A stretch of 64,000 nucleotides of DNA from Cereibacter_A sp052244495 (GCA_052244495.1 JBQPXH010000002.1); one strand, 5' to 3'; numbered from the stretch's first letter, positions 17,664 to 26,394 are shown. Notes: generated by a model not told the origin, from the sequence alone. A program made the numbers and translations.

Positions 17664-18581
17664 TCAGAGAAGAAGATCACCCGCTCCGAAGGCTGCGACA
17701 TCCGTCAGCCTGATCTCGAAGTCGGCTGCCCGATCCCCGGTGACATCGGCACGAAGGACGAGATCCTCTCCGACATCGGTCACCCAGACGCTGTGGGCGC
17801 GTGCGGAGTTGCTGAAAGCCAGGTGCTGATTGCCGGCGGTGGTGGTGTCGGCGTCGATCCCGGACAGGTCGATCCGATCGATCGCGTGGACGAAGTCGTG
17901 GATCACGTCGCGGACGGTGCCCGCACGACTGTCAGACAGGACGTTGAAGACGAACGTGTCCCGGACGCGGTCCTCGCCCCCTTCCAGAATGTCCCTGCCC
18001 GCGCCGCCGACGAGCCGGTCCGCTCCCGAGCCGCCGTCGAGCACGTCTCTTCCCGCACCGCCGAACAGCCTGTCATCTCCGGATCCGCCGTCGAGCCGGT
18101 CGTTCCCCTGATCACCGCCGAGCCAATCGGCCCCCGACCAGCCATTCATCACGTCGTTGCCGCCGAATCCGCGCATGTAGTCGCTGCCCGCTGACATCGA
18201 GATCGCGTCCGCCCCGCCCAGCGCCCACGAGAACAGCGCCATGTCGTCGTCAGCCGATGCGGTCCGGACCGCCGCGACGACCGCCGTCGAAGACAGCTGT
18301 ATACCCGTCATGGTGAACATCGGCCGGTAGGCTTCGTTCGCGTCGTCGATGAAGAGCACGGCGTTGACCGTGCCGCCCGTCACGCGACCGGAGGCGAAGC
18401 CGATGCTGGTGCCCGCAAAGGTGAGGAAGCTCGAATAGGTCACGCCATAGCCGAACTGGTCGCGGTAACTCGTCCATTCCGTTGCGGTGTCGTTGACGAT
18501 CTCGGGAGTGAGGGTCTCGACCATTCCGTTGAGGTTGAACTCGTCGAGCCGGAAGGCATAGGGGGAATTGACCGTGGACAC
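17664..18581 (-). CDS. RTX-type calcium-binding protein
   Basis: About 305 residues. The N-terminal 150 residues form a beta-rich domain (GYGVTYSSFLTFAGTSIGFA) also seen in Rhodobacterales RTX proteins by recollection. About residues 155-225 hold RTX nonapeptides of the GGxGxDxLx type: GGNDVMNGW, GGSGDDRLF, GGAGRDVLD, GGSGADRLV. The end carries the serralysin-like DVIHDFVHAIDRIDLSGID block, suited to type I secretion. The start is GTG with no good Shine-Dalgarno. The frame stays open to a TAG at 18651-18653 without an ATG, so the true N-terminus is uncertain or lost. No type I secretion genes are nearby. Confidence 0.8.
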   Translation of the reverse strand: MSTVNSPYAFRLDEFNLNGMVETLTPEIVNDTATEWTSYRDQFGYGVTYSSFLTFAGTSIGFASGRVTGGTVNAVLFIDDANEAYRPMFTMTGIQLSSTAVVAAVRTASADDDMALFSWALGGADAISMSAGSDYMRGFGGNDVMNGWSGADWLGGDQGNDRLDGGSGDDRLFGGAGRDVLDGGSGADRLVGGAGRDILEGGEDRVRDTFVFNVLSDSRAGTVRDVIHDFVHAIDRIDLSGIDADTTTAGNQHLAFSNSARAHSVWVTDVGEDLVLRADVTGDRAADFEIRLTDVAAFGAGDLLL

Positions 18582-18813
18582 GCTGCACCATGAGTTGATT
18601 GACCGCCAGATGGCTACGCATGCCCGGTCAGCGCGTCTACAGGAAGAAACCTAAGATGCGATCGGCCTGCGAGAGACTCCGGGCCCGCGAAGGCGATGCG
18701 GCTTGCCGGGCAGCCCTCAAACGAGGCTGCAGGTGGGGTTCGGGCACCGTCTCGGCACCCGAAGCCTTTCGCCATGCACGGTCCCGAGGGATGGACCGGC
18801 CGCCTCAGTCCGT
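18582..18813. other. Intergenic region between the RTX gene and xylA
   Basis: No gene seen. It holds a weak inverted repeat TTCGGG ... CCCGAA just downstream of the xylA stop, with no T-tract, and presumably the RTX gene promoter, which I cannot place. Confidence 0.4.
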
Positions 18814-20115
18814 TCAGACGAACCGGTTCCAGAGGTTCTCCAGCCGCTCCTGCCGGCCCGAGCGCGGTTCCGGGTTGAGGCCTTCGGCAAGCACCCGCGC
18901 CTCGATCTCGTCGAGCGACGAGCCCAGCATCGCCTTCGCTTCCGGCGTCTCCCATCCGGCGTAGCGGTCGGCGCGGGCCCTTTCCAGCGCCCCGTCCTCC
19001 CAGAGCCGCGCGGCCGCCTTCAGCGCGCGCGCACAGGTGTCCATGCCGCCGACATGGGCGAGGATCAGGTCCTCGGGGTCGAGGCTCTGGCGGCGCAGCT
19101 TGGCGTCGAAGTTCGTGCCCCCGGTGGTGAAGCCACCGGCCCGCAGGACCTCGTAATAGGCCAGCGCCATCTCCGGATGATTGTTCGGGAACTGGTCCGT
19201 GTCCCAGCCCGACTGGTAGTCGTTCCGGTTCATGTCGATCGAGCCGAGGATCCCGAGGCTCGCCGCCAGCGCCAGTTCGTGCTCGAAGCTGTGGCCGGCG
19301 AGGATCGCGTGGCCCTGCTCGACGTTCAGCTTCACCTCGTTCTCCAGCCCGAACCTCTTGAGGAAGCCGTAGACGGTCGCCACGTCGTAGTCATACTGGT
19401 GCTTCGAAGGCTCCTGCGGCTTCGGCTCGATCAGGATCGCGCCCTGGAAACCGATCTTGTGCTTGTAGTCCACGACCATCTGCAGGAAGCGGCCCGCATT
19501 TTCCGCCTCACGTCCGAGGTCGGTGTTCAGCAGCGTCTCGTAGCCCTCGCGCCCGCCCCAGAGCACGTAGTTCGCCCCGCCGAGCTTCTTCGTGGCGTCC
19601 ATGCAGGTCTTCACCGTCGCCGCCGACCAGGCGAAGACGTCCGGATCGGGATTGGTTGCCGCGCCGGACATGAAACGGCGATGCGTGAAGAGGTTCGCCG
19701 TGCCCCAGAGGAGCTTCGTCTTCGAGCTCTCCATCCTGGTGCCGATGTGGTCGACGATCTCCTCGAGATTGCGCTTGTTCTCGGCGAAGGTCGCGCCCTC
19801 GGGCCGGATGTCGGCGTCGTGGAAGCAGAAGAAGGGCGCGCCAAGGATGTCGAACATCTCAAAGGCCACGTCGGCCTTGAGCTTCGCCAGCTCCAGCGTG
19901 TCGCCAAACCAGGGCCGCTGGAAGGTCTGGCCGCCGAAGGGGTCGCCCCCCGGCCAGGCGAAGCTGTGCCACCAGGCGACCGCGAAGCGGAGGTGGTCCT
20001 CCATCCGCTTGCCGAGGATCACCTCGTCGGGGTTGTAGTGGCGGAAGGCGAACTCGTTGGAGGAGCCTTCGCCCTCGTAGCGGATCTGCGGGATGCCGGC
20101 GAAGAAGTCGGTCAT
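18814..20115 (-). CDS. xylA: Xylose isomerase
   Basis: A 433-residue TIM-barrel enzyme converting D-xylose to D-xylulose with two divalent metals. Typical blocks are WWHSFAWPGGDPFGG, FHDADIRPEGATFAENKRNL, LWGGREGYETLLNTDL (substrate-site region), IEPKPQEPSKHQYDYD with metal-binding Glu, and GSIDMNRNDYQSGWDTDQFP with the metal-binding Asp residues. Full length for the family. The ATG follows AGGAG and overlaps the xylB stop by 4 nt (ATGA). It is the last gene of the xylFHGBA operon. Confidence 0.98.
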   Translation of the reverse strand: MTDFFAGIPQIRYEGEGSSNEFAFRHYNPDEVILGKRMEDHLRFAVAWWHSFAWPGGDPFGGQTFQRPWFGDTLELAKLKADVAFEMFDILGAPFFCFHDADIRPEGATFAENKRNLEEIVDHIGTRMESSKTKLLWGTANLFTHRRFMSGAATNPDPDVFAWSAATVKTCMDATKKLGGANYVLWGGREGYETLLNTDLGREAENAGRFLQMVVDYKHKIGFQGAILIEPKPQEPSKHQYDYDVATVYGFLKRFGLENEVKLNVEQGHAILAGHSFEHELALAASLGILGSIDMNRNDYQSGWDTDQFPNNHPEMALAYYEVLRAGGFTTGGTNFDAKLRRQSLDPEDLILAHVGGMDTCARALKAAARLWEDGALERARADRYAGWETPEAKAMLGSSLDEIEARVLAEGLNPEPRSGRQERLENLWNRFV

Positions 20116-21548
20116 GAAAGGCTCCTGATGGCGGTCTGTGCGGCGCGGTATCGCGCGTGGGCGTCGTCGAAGGCGGCGGTCAGGCCGCGGTCGGGCTGGA
20201 TGGTGCGGGCGATCGGTGGCATGCCGGCGACCTCGGCTCCGGCGCCGGTCGCGGCCATCAGCGCCAGGCGCGCCGCGCCATAGGCTCCGCCGAAATCGCC
20301 CGCGGCAGGCAGCAGGACCGGCACGTCGAGCGCGGTCGAGATTGCCTGAAGCCAGTAATCGGAGCGCGATCCGCCGCCCACGGCCAGAAGGCTCTCGAGC
20401 CGGGTGCCGGTGGCGGCGAGCGCATCGCGGCAGTCGCGGATCGCGAATGTCACGCCCTCGAGGACGGCGCGCGTTCCCGCGGCGCGGTCGGTCGCATGTT
20501 CGAGGCCGGTGAAGGCTCCTCGGACGGCGGCATCGTTGAGAGGCGTCCGTTCGCCCCCGAGATAGGGAAGGAAGACCGCCCGTCCCGGAGCCTGCAGCGC
20601 CCCGAGTTCGCCGGTCAGCGTCGAAGCCTCCTGCCCCACGAGCCGCGCATACCAGTTGAGCGCGTCGGTCGCGGCCAGAATTACCCCCATCTGGTGCCAG
20701 GCGCCGGGCAGCGCGTGGCAGAAGGTATGGACGGCGGTCTCGGGTGCGGGCTGGTAGCCGTCGTTGGCGGCGAAGAGCACCCCCGAGGTGCCGAGGCTCA
20801 CGAAGGCCTCGCCGGCGCGGACGACCCCTACCCCCACGGCCGAGGCGGCGTTGTCTCCGCCGCCACCCGCCACGACAACGCCCGGGGAAAGCCCCCAGCG
20901 GGCGGCCAGCGCCGGACGCAGTTCGCCCGATACCGCAGATCCCTCGACCAGACGGGGCATGGCGTCACGCGTGAGTCCTGTTGCCGCCAGAAGCTCTTCG
21001 GACCAGTCGCGGGCCCCGACGTCGAGCCAGCTTGTCCCGGCCGCATCCGACATCTCGGCCACATGCTCGCCGGTCAGCCAGAGCCGCAGGTAGTCCTTGG
21101 GCAGCAGCACCCTGGCCACCCTCTCGCGGATCGCGGGCTCGTTCCGCTCGACCCAGACCAGTTTCGGCGCGGTGAAACCGGGAAAGACGATGTTGCCGGT
21201 GACGGCGCGGAACCGTGGATCGGCGTCGAGCGCGGCGGCCTCGGCATGGCTGCGGGTGTCGTTCCAGAGGATGCAGGGCCGCAGCACCTCGTCCGAGGCG
21301 TCGAGCAGCGTCGCGCCGTGCATCTGGCCCGAAAGACCGATGCCCTTCACGCCTGACAGTCCCTGCGCCGAAAGCTGGTCCATCACCGCCTCGGCAGCGG
21401 CAATCCAGTCGGCCGGAGATTGTTCGGACCAGCCCTTGTGGGGCCTGCTGACCGTCAGGGGCGCTGTCGCCTCGGCCAGGACGCGCTGGCTGTCGTCGAT
21501 CAGGATGCCCTTCAGGCCGGAGGTTCCGAGGTCGAGGCCGATATACAT
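20112..21548 (-). CDS. xylB: Xylulokinase
   Basis: A 478-residue FGGY-family kinase that phosphorylates D-xylulose to xylulose-5-phosphate. The N-terminus MYIGLDLGTSGLKGILID is the ATP-binding phosphate-1 motif. Substrate contact GLSGQMHGATLLD, the catalytic Asp in GGGGDNAASAVGVG, and the C-terminal FGGY signature region (AVGGGSRSDYWLQ) are present. The start is fixed by AGGAG and a 1-nt TGATG junction with xylG. It sits between the transporter genes and xylA. Confidence 0.97.
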   Translation of the reverse strand: MYIGLDLGTSGLKGILIDDSQRVLAEATAPLTVSRPHKGWSEQSPADWIAAAEAVMDQLSAQGLSGVKGIGLSGQMHGATLLDASDEVLRPCILWNDTRSHAEAAALDADPRFRAVTGNIVFPGFTAPKLVWVERNEPAIRERVARVLLPKDYLRLWLTGEHVAEMSDAAGTSWLDVGARDWSEELLAATGLTRDAMPRLVEGSAVSGELRPALAARWGLSPGVVVAGGGGDNAASAVGVGVVRAGEAFVSLGTSGVLFAANDGYQPAPETAVHTFCHALPGAWHQMGVILAATDALNWYARLVGQEASTLTGELGALQAPGRAVFLPYLGGERTPLNDAAVRGAFTGLEHATDRAAGTRAVLEGVTFAIRDCRDALAATGTRLESLLAVGGGSRSDYWLQAISTALDVPVLLPAAGDFGGAYGAARLALMAATGAGAEVAGMPPIARTIQPDRGLTAAFDDAHARYRAAQTAIRSLS

Positions 21549-22330
21549 CAGAGTGCTCCTGCCCGTTCGGGCTTCTTGCCGAGGATGATCATGCCGAGGA
21601 TCTCGTCCTCGGTGACGTCGCCCACCTGCTCGGAGCCGACGAGGACACCGTTCTTCATCACCGAGATCCGGTCGCAGAGGTCCATGACGTCGTGAATGTC
21701 GTGGCTGATGAGGAAGATGCCGAGACCCTGCCGCTTCAACTCCTGGATCAGTTCGCCGACCATCCGCGTCTCCTGCGGACCCAGCGCCGCGGTGGGTTCG
21801 TCCATGATCAGGATCTTCGCGTTGAAATAGACCGCGCGCGCGATGGCGACCGACTGGCGCTGACCGCCCGACAAGGCCGCGACAGGCACCTTGAACTTGC
21901 GGAAGTTGGGGTTGAGACGGCTCATGATCCGCCGCGTCTCGGCCTCCATCTTCGCGTCGTCGACGAAGCCGAGGGGCGTCACCAGTTCGCGCCCGAGGAA
22001 GAGGTTCGAGGCTGCGTCGAGATTGTCCGCCAGCGCAAGCGTCTGGTAGATCGTCTCGATGTTGTAGCGCCGGGCGTCGCGCGGATTGTGGATATCGACC
22101 CTGGTGCCGTTGATGCGGATCTCGCCCGAGTCCATCCGGTAGGCGCCCGAAAGGCACTTGATCAGCGTGGACTTGCCGGCGCCGTTGTGGCCCAGAAGGC
22201 CCACGACCTCGCCCGGATGCAGGTCCACCGACACGCGGTCGACCGCCCGGATGCCGCCGAAGCTGATCGAGATGTCCTTCATCTCCACCAACGGGGTCGC
22301 GCCGGCGGCGCGATGCGGGTTGAGCGTCAT
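21548..22330 (-). CDS. xylG: Xylose ABC transporter ATP-binding protein
   Basis: A 260-residue ABC ATPase with one nucleotide-binding domain. Walker A is GHNGAGKSTL near residue 48, the signature LSGGQRQSVAIARA and Walker B KILIMDEPTAALG follow. Classic XylG/RbsA proteins have two fused ATPase domains (about 500 residues); this one has a single domain, as in the short FrcA-like versions common in alphaproteobacteria. GGAGG precedes the ATG. It overlaps the permease stop by 4 nt and the xylB start by 1 nt. The symbol is assigned from context. Confidence 0.92.
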   Translation of the reverse strand: MTLNPHRAAGATPLVEMKDISISFGGIRAVDRVSVDLHPGEVVGLLGHNGAGKSTLIKCLSGAYRMDSGEIRINGTRVDIHNPRDARRYNIETIYQTLALADNLDAASNLFLGRELVTPLGFVDDAKMEAETRRIMSRLNPNFRKFKVPVAALSGGQRQSVAIARAVYFNAKILIMDEPTAALGPQETRMVGELIQELKRQGLGIFLISHDIHDVMDLCDRISVMKNGVLVGSEQVGDVTEDEILGMIILGKKPERAGAL

Positions 22331-23625
22331 TTGAAGCCTCCGGTCCGCTTGCGGTAGAAGATGTCGATCAGCACCGCCAGAACCAGAACCGCGCCGACGA
22401 CGATGTTCTGGAACGGGGCATCGACGCCGACCATCGCCATGCCGGACTGGAGCGACTGCATGATGATCGCACCGAGGATCGCGCCGTAGATGGTGCCGAT
22501 CCCGCCAGAGAGGGCCGTGCCGCCGATCACCGCGGCGGCGATCACCCGCAACTCGTCCAGCGTGCCGATGTCGTTGGCGTGGTTGGTGAGCCGTGCCGAA
22601 GCCACGACCGCCGAGAGCGCGCACAGACCTCCCAGCAGGGCGAAGATCTTGACCGTCAGCAACCGCGTGTTGATGCCCGACAGCTCGGCCGCGTCGGGGT
22701 TGCCGCCCGTGGCGAAGATGTAGCGGCCGAAGCGCGTGCGCTTGGCGATGACCGTCATGGCAATGGCGACGCCCACGAGGACGAGGACGGAGATGGGCAG
22801 GCCATAGCCGGTCGTGTAGCCCTCGGGCAGGGTCTCGCCCCGCGCCTCGAACAGGCGGCGCAGGCGGGCTGCCGGCACCTGATAGGCGTTCACGATGGCC
22901 ACGAAGCCGAGGATCGAGGCCGAGATGATGCCGCCCATCACCAGTTCCGCCCAGACCGGCTTCACCGCGAAGCCGTGCGACTGCTTGGCCCGGCGCGCGC
23001 TCCAGAGGGCCCATAGGGCCGCCGTCGTCCCCACCGCGCCGAGGATCCAGGACCAGAACGGGCCTACGGTGCCGTTGATGCCGCCAAAGAGCTGGAAGGT
23101 CGGGTCGAGCGGCCCGATGGTCTGGCCAGACGTCATGTACCAGGCGACGTTGCGCCAGACGAGCAGGCCCCCGAGCGTCACGATGAAGGCGGGGATGCCG
23201 AGATAGCCGATCAGCCACCCGTTGAAGGCTCCGATCAGGACGCCGACCGCCAGGCCCGACAGGATCGCGACCGGTGTGATCAGCGGATGGCCGAAGCCGA
23301 GGCCCATCATCTGCGGCATCACGACGACCTGCATCATCGCCATGACGGCCGAACACAGGGCGAGCAGAGAGCCCACCGACAGGTCGATGTGGCGCGTGAC
23401 GATCACGAAGACCATCCCCGTCGCCATGATCGCCACCGAAACGGTCTGGATCGCGAGCGTGAAGATGTTGCGGGGGGTCAGGAACCGCCCGTCGGTCTGG
23501 AAGTGGAACACGAGGCAGAGGACGATGAAGGCGCCGATCATGCCCAGAAGGCGCGTGTCGATCTCCAGCGTCTCGATGAATGTGCGCTTGCGGGCGGCGC
23601 CCGACGCGTTGGCGGTATCGCTCAT
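22327..23625 (-). CDS. xylH: Xylose ABC transporter permease
   Basis: A 432-residue inner-membrane permease of the RbsC/XylH family with about ten hydrophobic segments, beginning LGMIGAFIVLCLVFHF and ending AVLVLAVLIDIFY. The conserved GGTALSGGIGTIYGAILGAI block near residue 370 is the family signature for ATPase contact. It is larger than RbsC, as usual for XylH. Overlap with xylG is 4 nt (ATGA). A strong hairpin lies between it and the binding-protein gene upstream. Confidence 0.95.
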   Translation of the reverse strand: MSDTANASGAARKRTFIETLEIDTRLLGMIGAFIVLCLVFHFQTDGRFLTPRNIFTLAIQTVSVAIMATGMVFVIVTRHIDLSVGSLLALCSAVMAMMQVVVMPQMMGLGFGHPLITPVAILSGLAVGVLIGAFNGWLIGYLGIPAFIVTLGGLLVWRNVAWYMTSGQTIGPLDPTFQLFGGINGTVGPFWSWILGAVGTTAALWALWSARRAKQSHGFAVKPVWAELVMGGIISASILGFVAIVNAYQVPAARLRRLFEARGETLPEGYTTGYGLPISVLVLVGVAIAMTVIAKRTRFGRYIFATGGNPDAAELSGINTRLLTVKIFALLGGLCALSAVVASARLTNHANDIGTLDELRVIAAAVIGGTALSGGIGTIYGAILGAIIMQSLQSGMAMVGVDAPFQNIVVGAVLVLAVLIDIFYRKRTGGFK

Positions 23626-23665
23626 GGGGCTCGTCCTGCTGGGCCGGCCGGAAGCCGGGGATCAG

Positions 23666-23689
23666 GGGCGCCCCGCGGCGGGGGCGCCC
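23666..23689 (-). promoter_or_regulatory. Intercistronic hairpin between xylF and xylH
   Basis: GGGCGCCCC / GGGGCGCCC, a perfect 9-bp stem with a 6-nt loop and no U-tract. Such hairpins downstream of binding-protein genes commonly protect the upstream message from 3' exonucleases, giving more binding protein than permease (inference here). Confidence 0.55.
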
Positions 23690-23710
23690 GATCGCGCAAT
23701 CGGATGCGGA

Positions 23711-24736
23711 TCAGTTGCAGGGCGCGGGGCCGTTCGAGACACCCTGGCAGAGGGCATCCTTGCCGATCCAGCCCGCATCCACCACGACGGACAGGTTGTC
23801 CTTGGTGATCGGGATGGGCTCGAGGAACACGGCGTTCATCTCGGTGCCCTTGGGCGAGGACCACTTCTCCGCGCCCTCGACCTCTTCCATCGCCGTGCCC
23901 TGCGCCATGGCGACCGCGATCTCGGCCGCGGCCTTGCCGAGTTCGCGCGAATCCTTCCAGACCGAGACGGTCTGCGTGCCCTTGGCGATCCGGTTCAGCG
24001 CGGCATGGTCGCCGTCCTGGCCCGAGACCGGGATGCCCTGCATCCCCTGCGCCGTCAGCGCGGCAATGGCCCCGCCCGCGGTGCCGTCATTCGAGGCCAC
24101 CACCGCATCGACATTGTTGTCGTTCGCGGTCAGGATCTGCTCCATGTTCCGCTGGGCATTGGCGGGCAGCCAGCTGTCGGTATAGGCCTCGCCCACGATG
24201 GTGATGTCGCCCTTGTCGATGGCTTCCTGCAGCACCTCCTGCTGGCCTCCGCGGAGGAAGTCAGCGTTGGGATCGGCCGCATTGCCCTTGATCATGACGT
24301 AATTGCCGGTCGGCGCCTGTTCGAAGACGGCGCGGGCCTGCATCCGTCCGACCTCGACGTTGTCAAAGGTCAGGTAGAAGGCGCGGTTGTCCTCGATGAG
24401 ACGGTCGTAGGCCACCACCGGAATGCCCTCGTCCGCGGCGGCCTGGACGGCCGGCCCGATGGCATCGGCATCCTGCGCCAGGATGATGAGCGCATCCACG
24501 CCCTGCGAGATCAGGGCCTCGACGTCGGACAGCTGCTTGGCCGAAGAGGATTGCGCGTCGGCCGAGACGTAGGTCGCGCCGGCGGCTTCGAGCGCCTGCT
24601 TGATCGCGGCCTCATCGGTCTTCCAGCGCTCTTCCTGAAAGTTCGACCAGCTTACGCCGACGGTCAGATCCTGGGCCAGTGCGGCAGAGGAGAAGCCTGC
24701 CGCGGCAACCACGGCGGCCACTAGGGCATTACGCAT
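23711..24736 (-). CDS. xylF: D-xylose ABC transporter substrate-binding protein
   Basis: A 341-residue periplasmic protein with a signal peptide MRNALVAAVVAAAGFSSAALA. The mature part opens LTVGVSWSNFQEERWKTDEA, typical of XylF, and contains VDALIILAQDADAIGPAVQ, VVAYDRLIED, IKGNAADPNADFLRGGQ and GQDGDHAALNRIAKGTQ, the hinge and sugar-contact segments of type I periplasmic sugar-binding proteins. GGGAGG precedes the ATG. First gene of xylFHGBA, divergent from the ROK regulator. Confidence 0.96.
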   Translation of the reverse strand: MRNALVAAVVAAAGFSSAALAQDLTVGVSWSNFQEERWKTDEAAIKQALEAAGATYVSADAQSSSAKQLSDVEALISQGVDALIILAQDADAIGPAVQAAADEGIPVVAYDRLIEDNRAFYLTFDNVEVGRMQARAVFEQAPTGNYVMIKGNAADPNADFLRGGQQEVLQEAIDKGDITIVGEAYTDSWLPANAQRNMEQILTANDNNVDAVVASNDGTAGGAIAALTAQGMQGIPVSGQDGDHAALNRIAKGTQTVSVWKDSRELGKAAAEIAVAMAQGTAMEEVEGAEKWSSPKGTEMNAVFLEPIPITKDNLSVVVDAGWIGKDALCQGVSNGPAPCN

Positions 24737-24801
24737 GTTCTTGACCTCCCTTGATGCGGCGGAATCGCCGCCACAGCCAAAGGATTGGCGCGAATAATTT
24801 C

Positions 24802-24822
24802 AGTTGTCAAAGTATAGTTGTC
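24802..24822 (-). promoter_or_regulatory. xylF promoter region with direct repeats
   Basis: Reading the minus strand, GACAACT occurs twice with 7 bp between (24822-24816 and 24808-24802). The spacer includes part of TATACT (24816-24811), a good -10 hexamer. The two repeats flank and overlap this -10, so they are candidate binding half-sites for a regulator. No convincing -35 is seen. Confidence 0.4.
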
Positions 24823-24893
24823 CGCTCAATCTGAACATGCACGCGATGAAGGCACCCGACAGCCGGGTGCCGGTGCATCCGGGGCATGAAGCA

Positions 24894-24930
24894 AATGATC
24901 CATAGAATCATTATTTTGGGCGGGAAATAA
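24894..24930. promoter_or_regulatory. Candidate ROK repressor operator: two palindromes abutting the xylR start
   Basis: Two inverted repeats lie side by side. At 24894-24912, AATGATCCATAGAATCATT has matched 6-bp arms plus a C/G pair. At 24911-24930, TTATTT and AAATAA are separated by 8 bp, similar in layout to the TTATTTT/AAAATAA sites of NagC/Mlc-type ROK repressors. The second ends directly at the ATG and so also covers the ribosome-binding site. Autoregulation of xylR is likely. Confidence 0.5.
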
Positions 24931-26208
24931 ATGCGCCGACAGGTCCGGAAGCGTGCCCTGCCCGAGCCGATGGTCGGCTGCGGTCCGCTGATCCCTCCGC
25001 TGGCCGAGACCTCGCGCTCCCTGCGCCAGCAGGTCTTCCAGCGCGTACGCGCAGCCGGGCTTACCGCACGGGTGCAGGTGGCCCGGGACCTGGGGGTGAG
25101 TCCCGCTTCGGTCACCACCATCGTGTCGGAACTGATCGACGCCGGTCTTGTCGAGGAAATCGCGACGCGCCGCGAGAGCGAGGGTGGTCGCGGCCGTCCC
25201 GTGGTCGCACTTGGCGTGCGGGCCGCGGCGCATCGGGTGGTCGGACTCAAGATCTCGGACCGCGATCTCTCTGCCGTGGTGATGGACTTCGCGGGCCAGT
25301 TGCTCGCGGAGCACCATGAGGAGAGGCGCCCCGTGGCCCTTTCCCCGGCCGAACTCCTCACCGTCATCGAAGCGCTGCTGGATCGGGTGACGGCCAAGGC
25401 GGGTGTTGCGCGGCAGGAGCTTTCCGGGCTGGGCATCGGCCTGCCGGGATATGTGGACAGTGCGGAGGGTCGGGTGCTCTGGTCGTCGATCCTGGCCGAG
25501 CGCGACGTGCCGCTGGCCCGGCTGGCGACGGACAGGTTGGCTCTGCCGGTGCAGGTGGACAATGACGCGAACCTCTGCGCGATGGCCGAGCTCTGGTTCG
25601 GCGCGGGGCGACGCCTGTCCGATTTCGTCGTGGTGACGATCGAGCACGGGCTCGGGATGGGCATGGTCACCAACCACAGGATCTTCCGGGGCGCGCGCGG
25701 CATCGGGATGGAACTCGGCCACACCAAGGTGCAGCTCGACGGAGCGTTGTGCCGCTGTGGTCAGCGCGGATGTCTCGAGGCCTATGTGGCCGATTACGCG
25801 CTGGCGAGGGAGGCCACGACCGCACTCAACTGGACCCACCGAGAAAGCCGGTCCACGGCGATCCTGCTCGAGAGCCTGCACGATCACGCCAAGGCAGGGA
25901 ACCACGCCGCGCGCTCGATCTTCCGACGTGCGGGGCGCTATCTGGCGGTGGGACTGGCGAATGTCGTGAACCTCGTGGACCCGCCGCTCATTATCCTCGC
26001 GGGGGCGCGGCTGCGCTTCGACTACCTCTATGCCGAGGACACGCTGGCCGAGATGACAGCCCTCGTTCTCGAGACCGGGCGGCCCCTGCCCGAGATCGAG
26101 ATCCACGCCTGGGGCGAGATGCTCTGGGCCCACGGCGCGGCCGCACTGGCCCTCTCCGCACTGGGCGAAAGGCTCCTCGCACCTGCCCGCGAGATCCCGG
26201 CGCAATAG
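24931..26208 (+). CDS. xylR: ROK-family transcriptional repressor of xylose genes
   Basis: A 425-residue regulator. An N-terminal winged helix-turn-helix (about residues 30-85; LTARVQVARDLGVSPASVTT) is followed by a ROK sugar-sensing domain with GLGIGLPGYVDSAEG, VDNDANLCAMAELWFG and the zinc motif CRCGQRGCLEAYV. ROK-type XylR proteins repress xylose genes until sugar binds. Its position divergent from xylF strongly supports this job. The ATG has a poor Shine-Dalgarno and lies against a palindrome. The symbol follows from context. Confidence 0.93.
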   Translation: MRRQVRKRALPEPMVGCGPLIPPLAETSRSLRQQVFQRVRAAGLTARVQVARDLGVSPASVTTIVSELIDAGLVEEIATRRESEGGRGRPVVALGVRAAAHRVVGLKISDRDLSAVVMDFAGQLLAEHHEERRPVALSPAELLTVIEALLDRVTAKAGVARQELSGLGIGLPGYVDSAEGRVLWSSILAERDVPLARLATDRLALPVQVDNDANLCAMAELWFGAGRRLSDFVVVTIEHGLGMGMVTNHRIFRGARGIGMELGHTKVQLDGALCRCGQRGCLEAYVADYALAREATTALNWTHRESRSTAILLESLHDHAKAGNHAARSIFRRAGRYLAVGLANVVNLVDPPLIILAGARLRFDYLYAEDTLAEMTALVLETGRPLPEIEIHAWGEMLWAHGAAALALSALGERLLAPAREIPAQ

Positions 26209-26214
26209 TTGCCC

Positions 26215-26230
26215 GTGGCCGTTCGGCCAC
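26215..26230 (+). terminator. Short hairpin after xylR
   Basis: GTGGCC-GTTC-GGCCAC, a 6-bp stem with a tetraloop, 7 nt after the xylR stop. It is followed by ATGAAGATTC rather than a T-run, so termination strength is doubtful. Confidence 0.35.
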
Positions 26231-26335
26231 ATGAAGATTCGTTCGGAAGACTGTGAAACCCCGGAACTTCCGGCAGAAACGCGCCGTTGGGCCCTCCGGG
26301 GACGGTTGCGGCCGGAACCAATGGGGTTCTGTCGG

Positions 26336-26364
26336 TTGCCGCACAGGATGCAACCTGCAATAGT
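26336..26364 (+). promoter_or_regulatory. Candidate tamA promoter
   Basis: TTGCCG (26336-26341), 17 bp, then AATAGT (26359-26364). It matches 4 of 6 consensus bases in each box. The start would fall about 25 nt before the GTG of tamA. Confidence 0.4.
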
Positions 26365-26394
26365 TTTCTGAATGGCACAGTGAGGGGGAAGTGC

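Noticed and set aside
18250..18621. Alternative ATG-started frame upstream of the RTX gene
   Set aside because: The translation is Arg/Pro-rich and unlike RTX proteins, and it is in another frame from the repeats.
20112..22157. 681-codon frame that fuses 200 extra residues to XylB
   Set aside because: The extra part is an Arg-rich shadow of xylG. XylB starts at 21548 after AGGAG with a normal N-terminus.
21548..23356. 602-codon frame extending XylG into xylH
   Set aside because: The N-terminal part is a shadow of the permease gene. The ATP-binding protein starts at 22330 after GGAGG.
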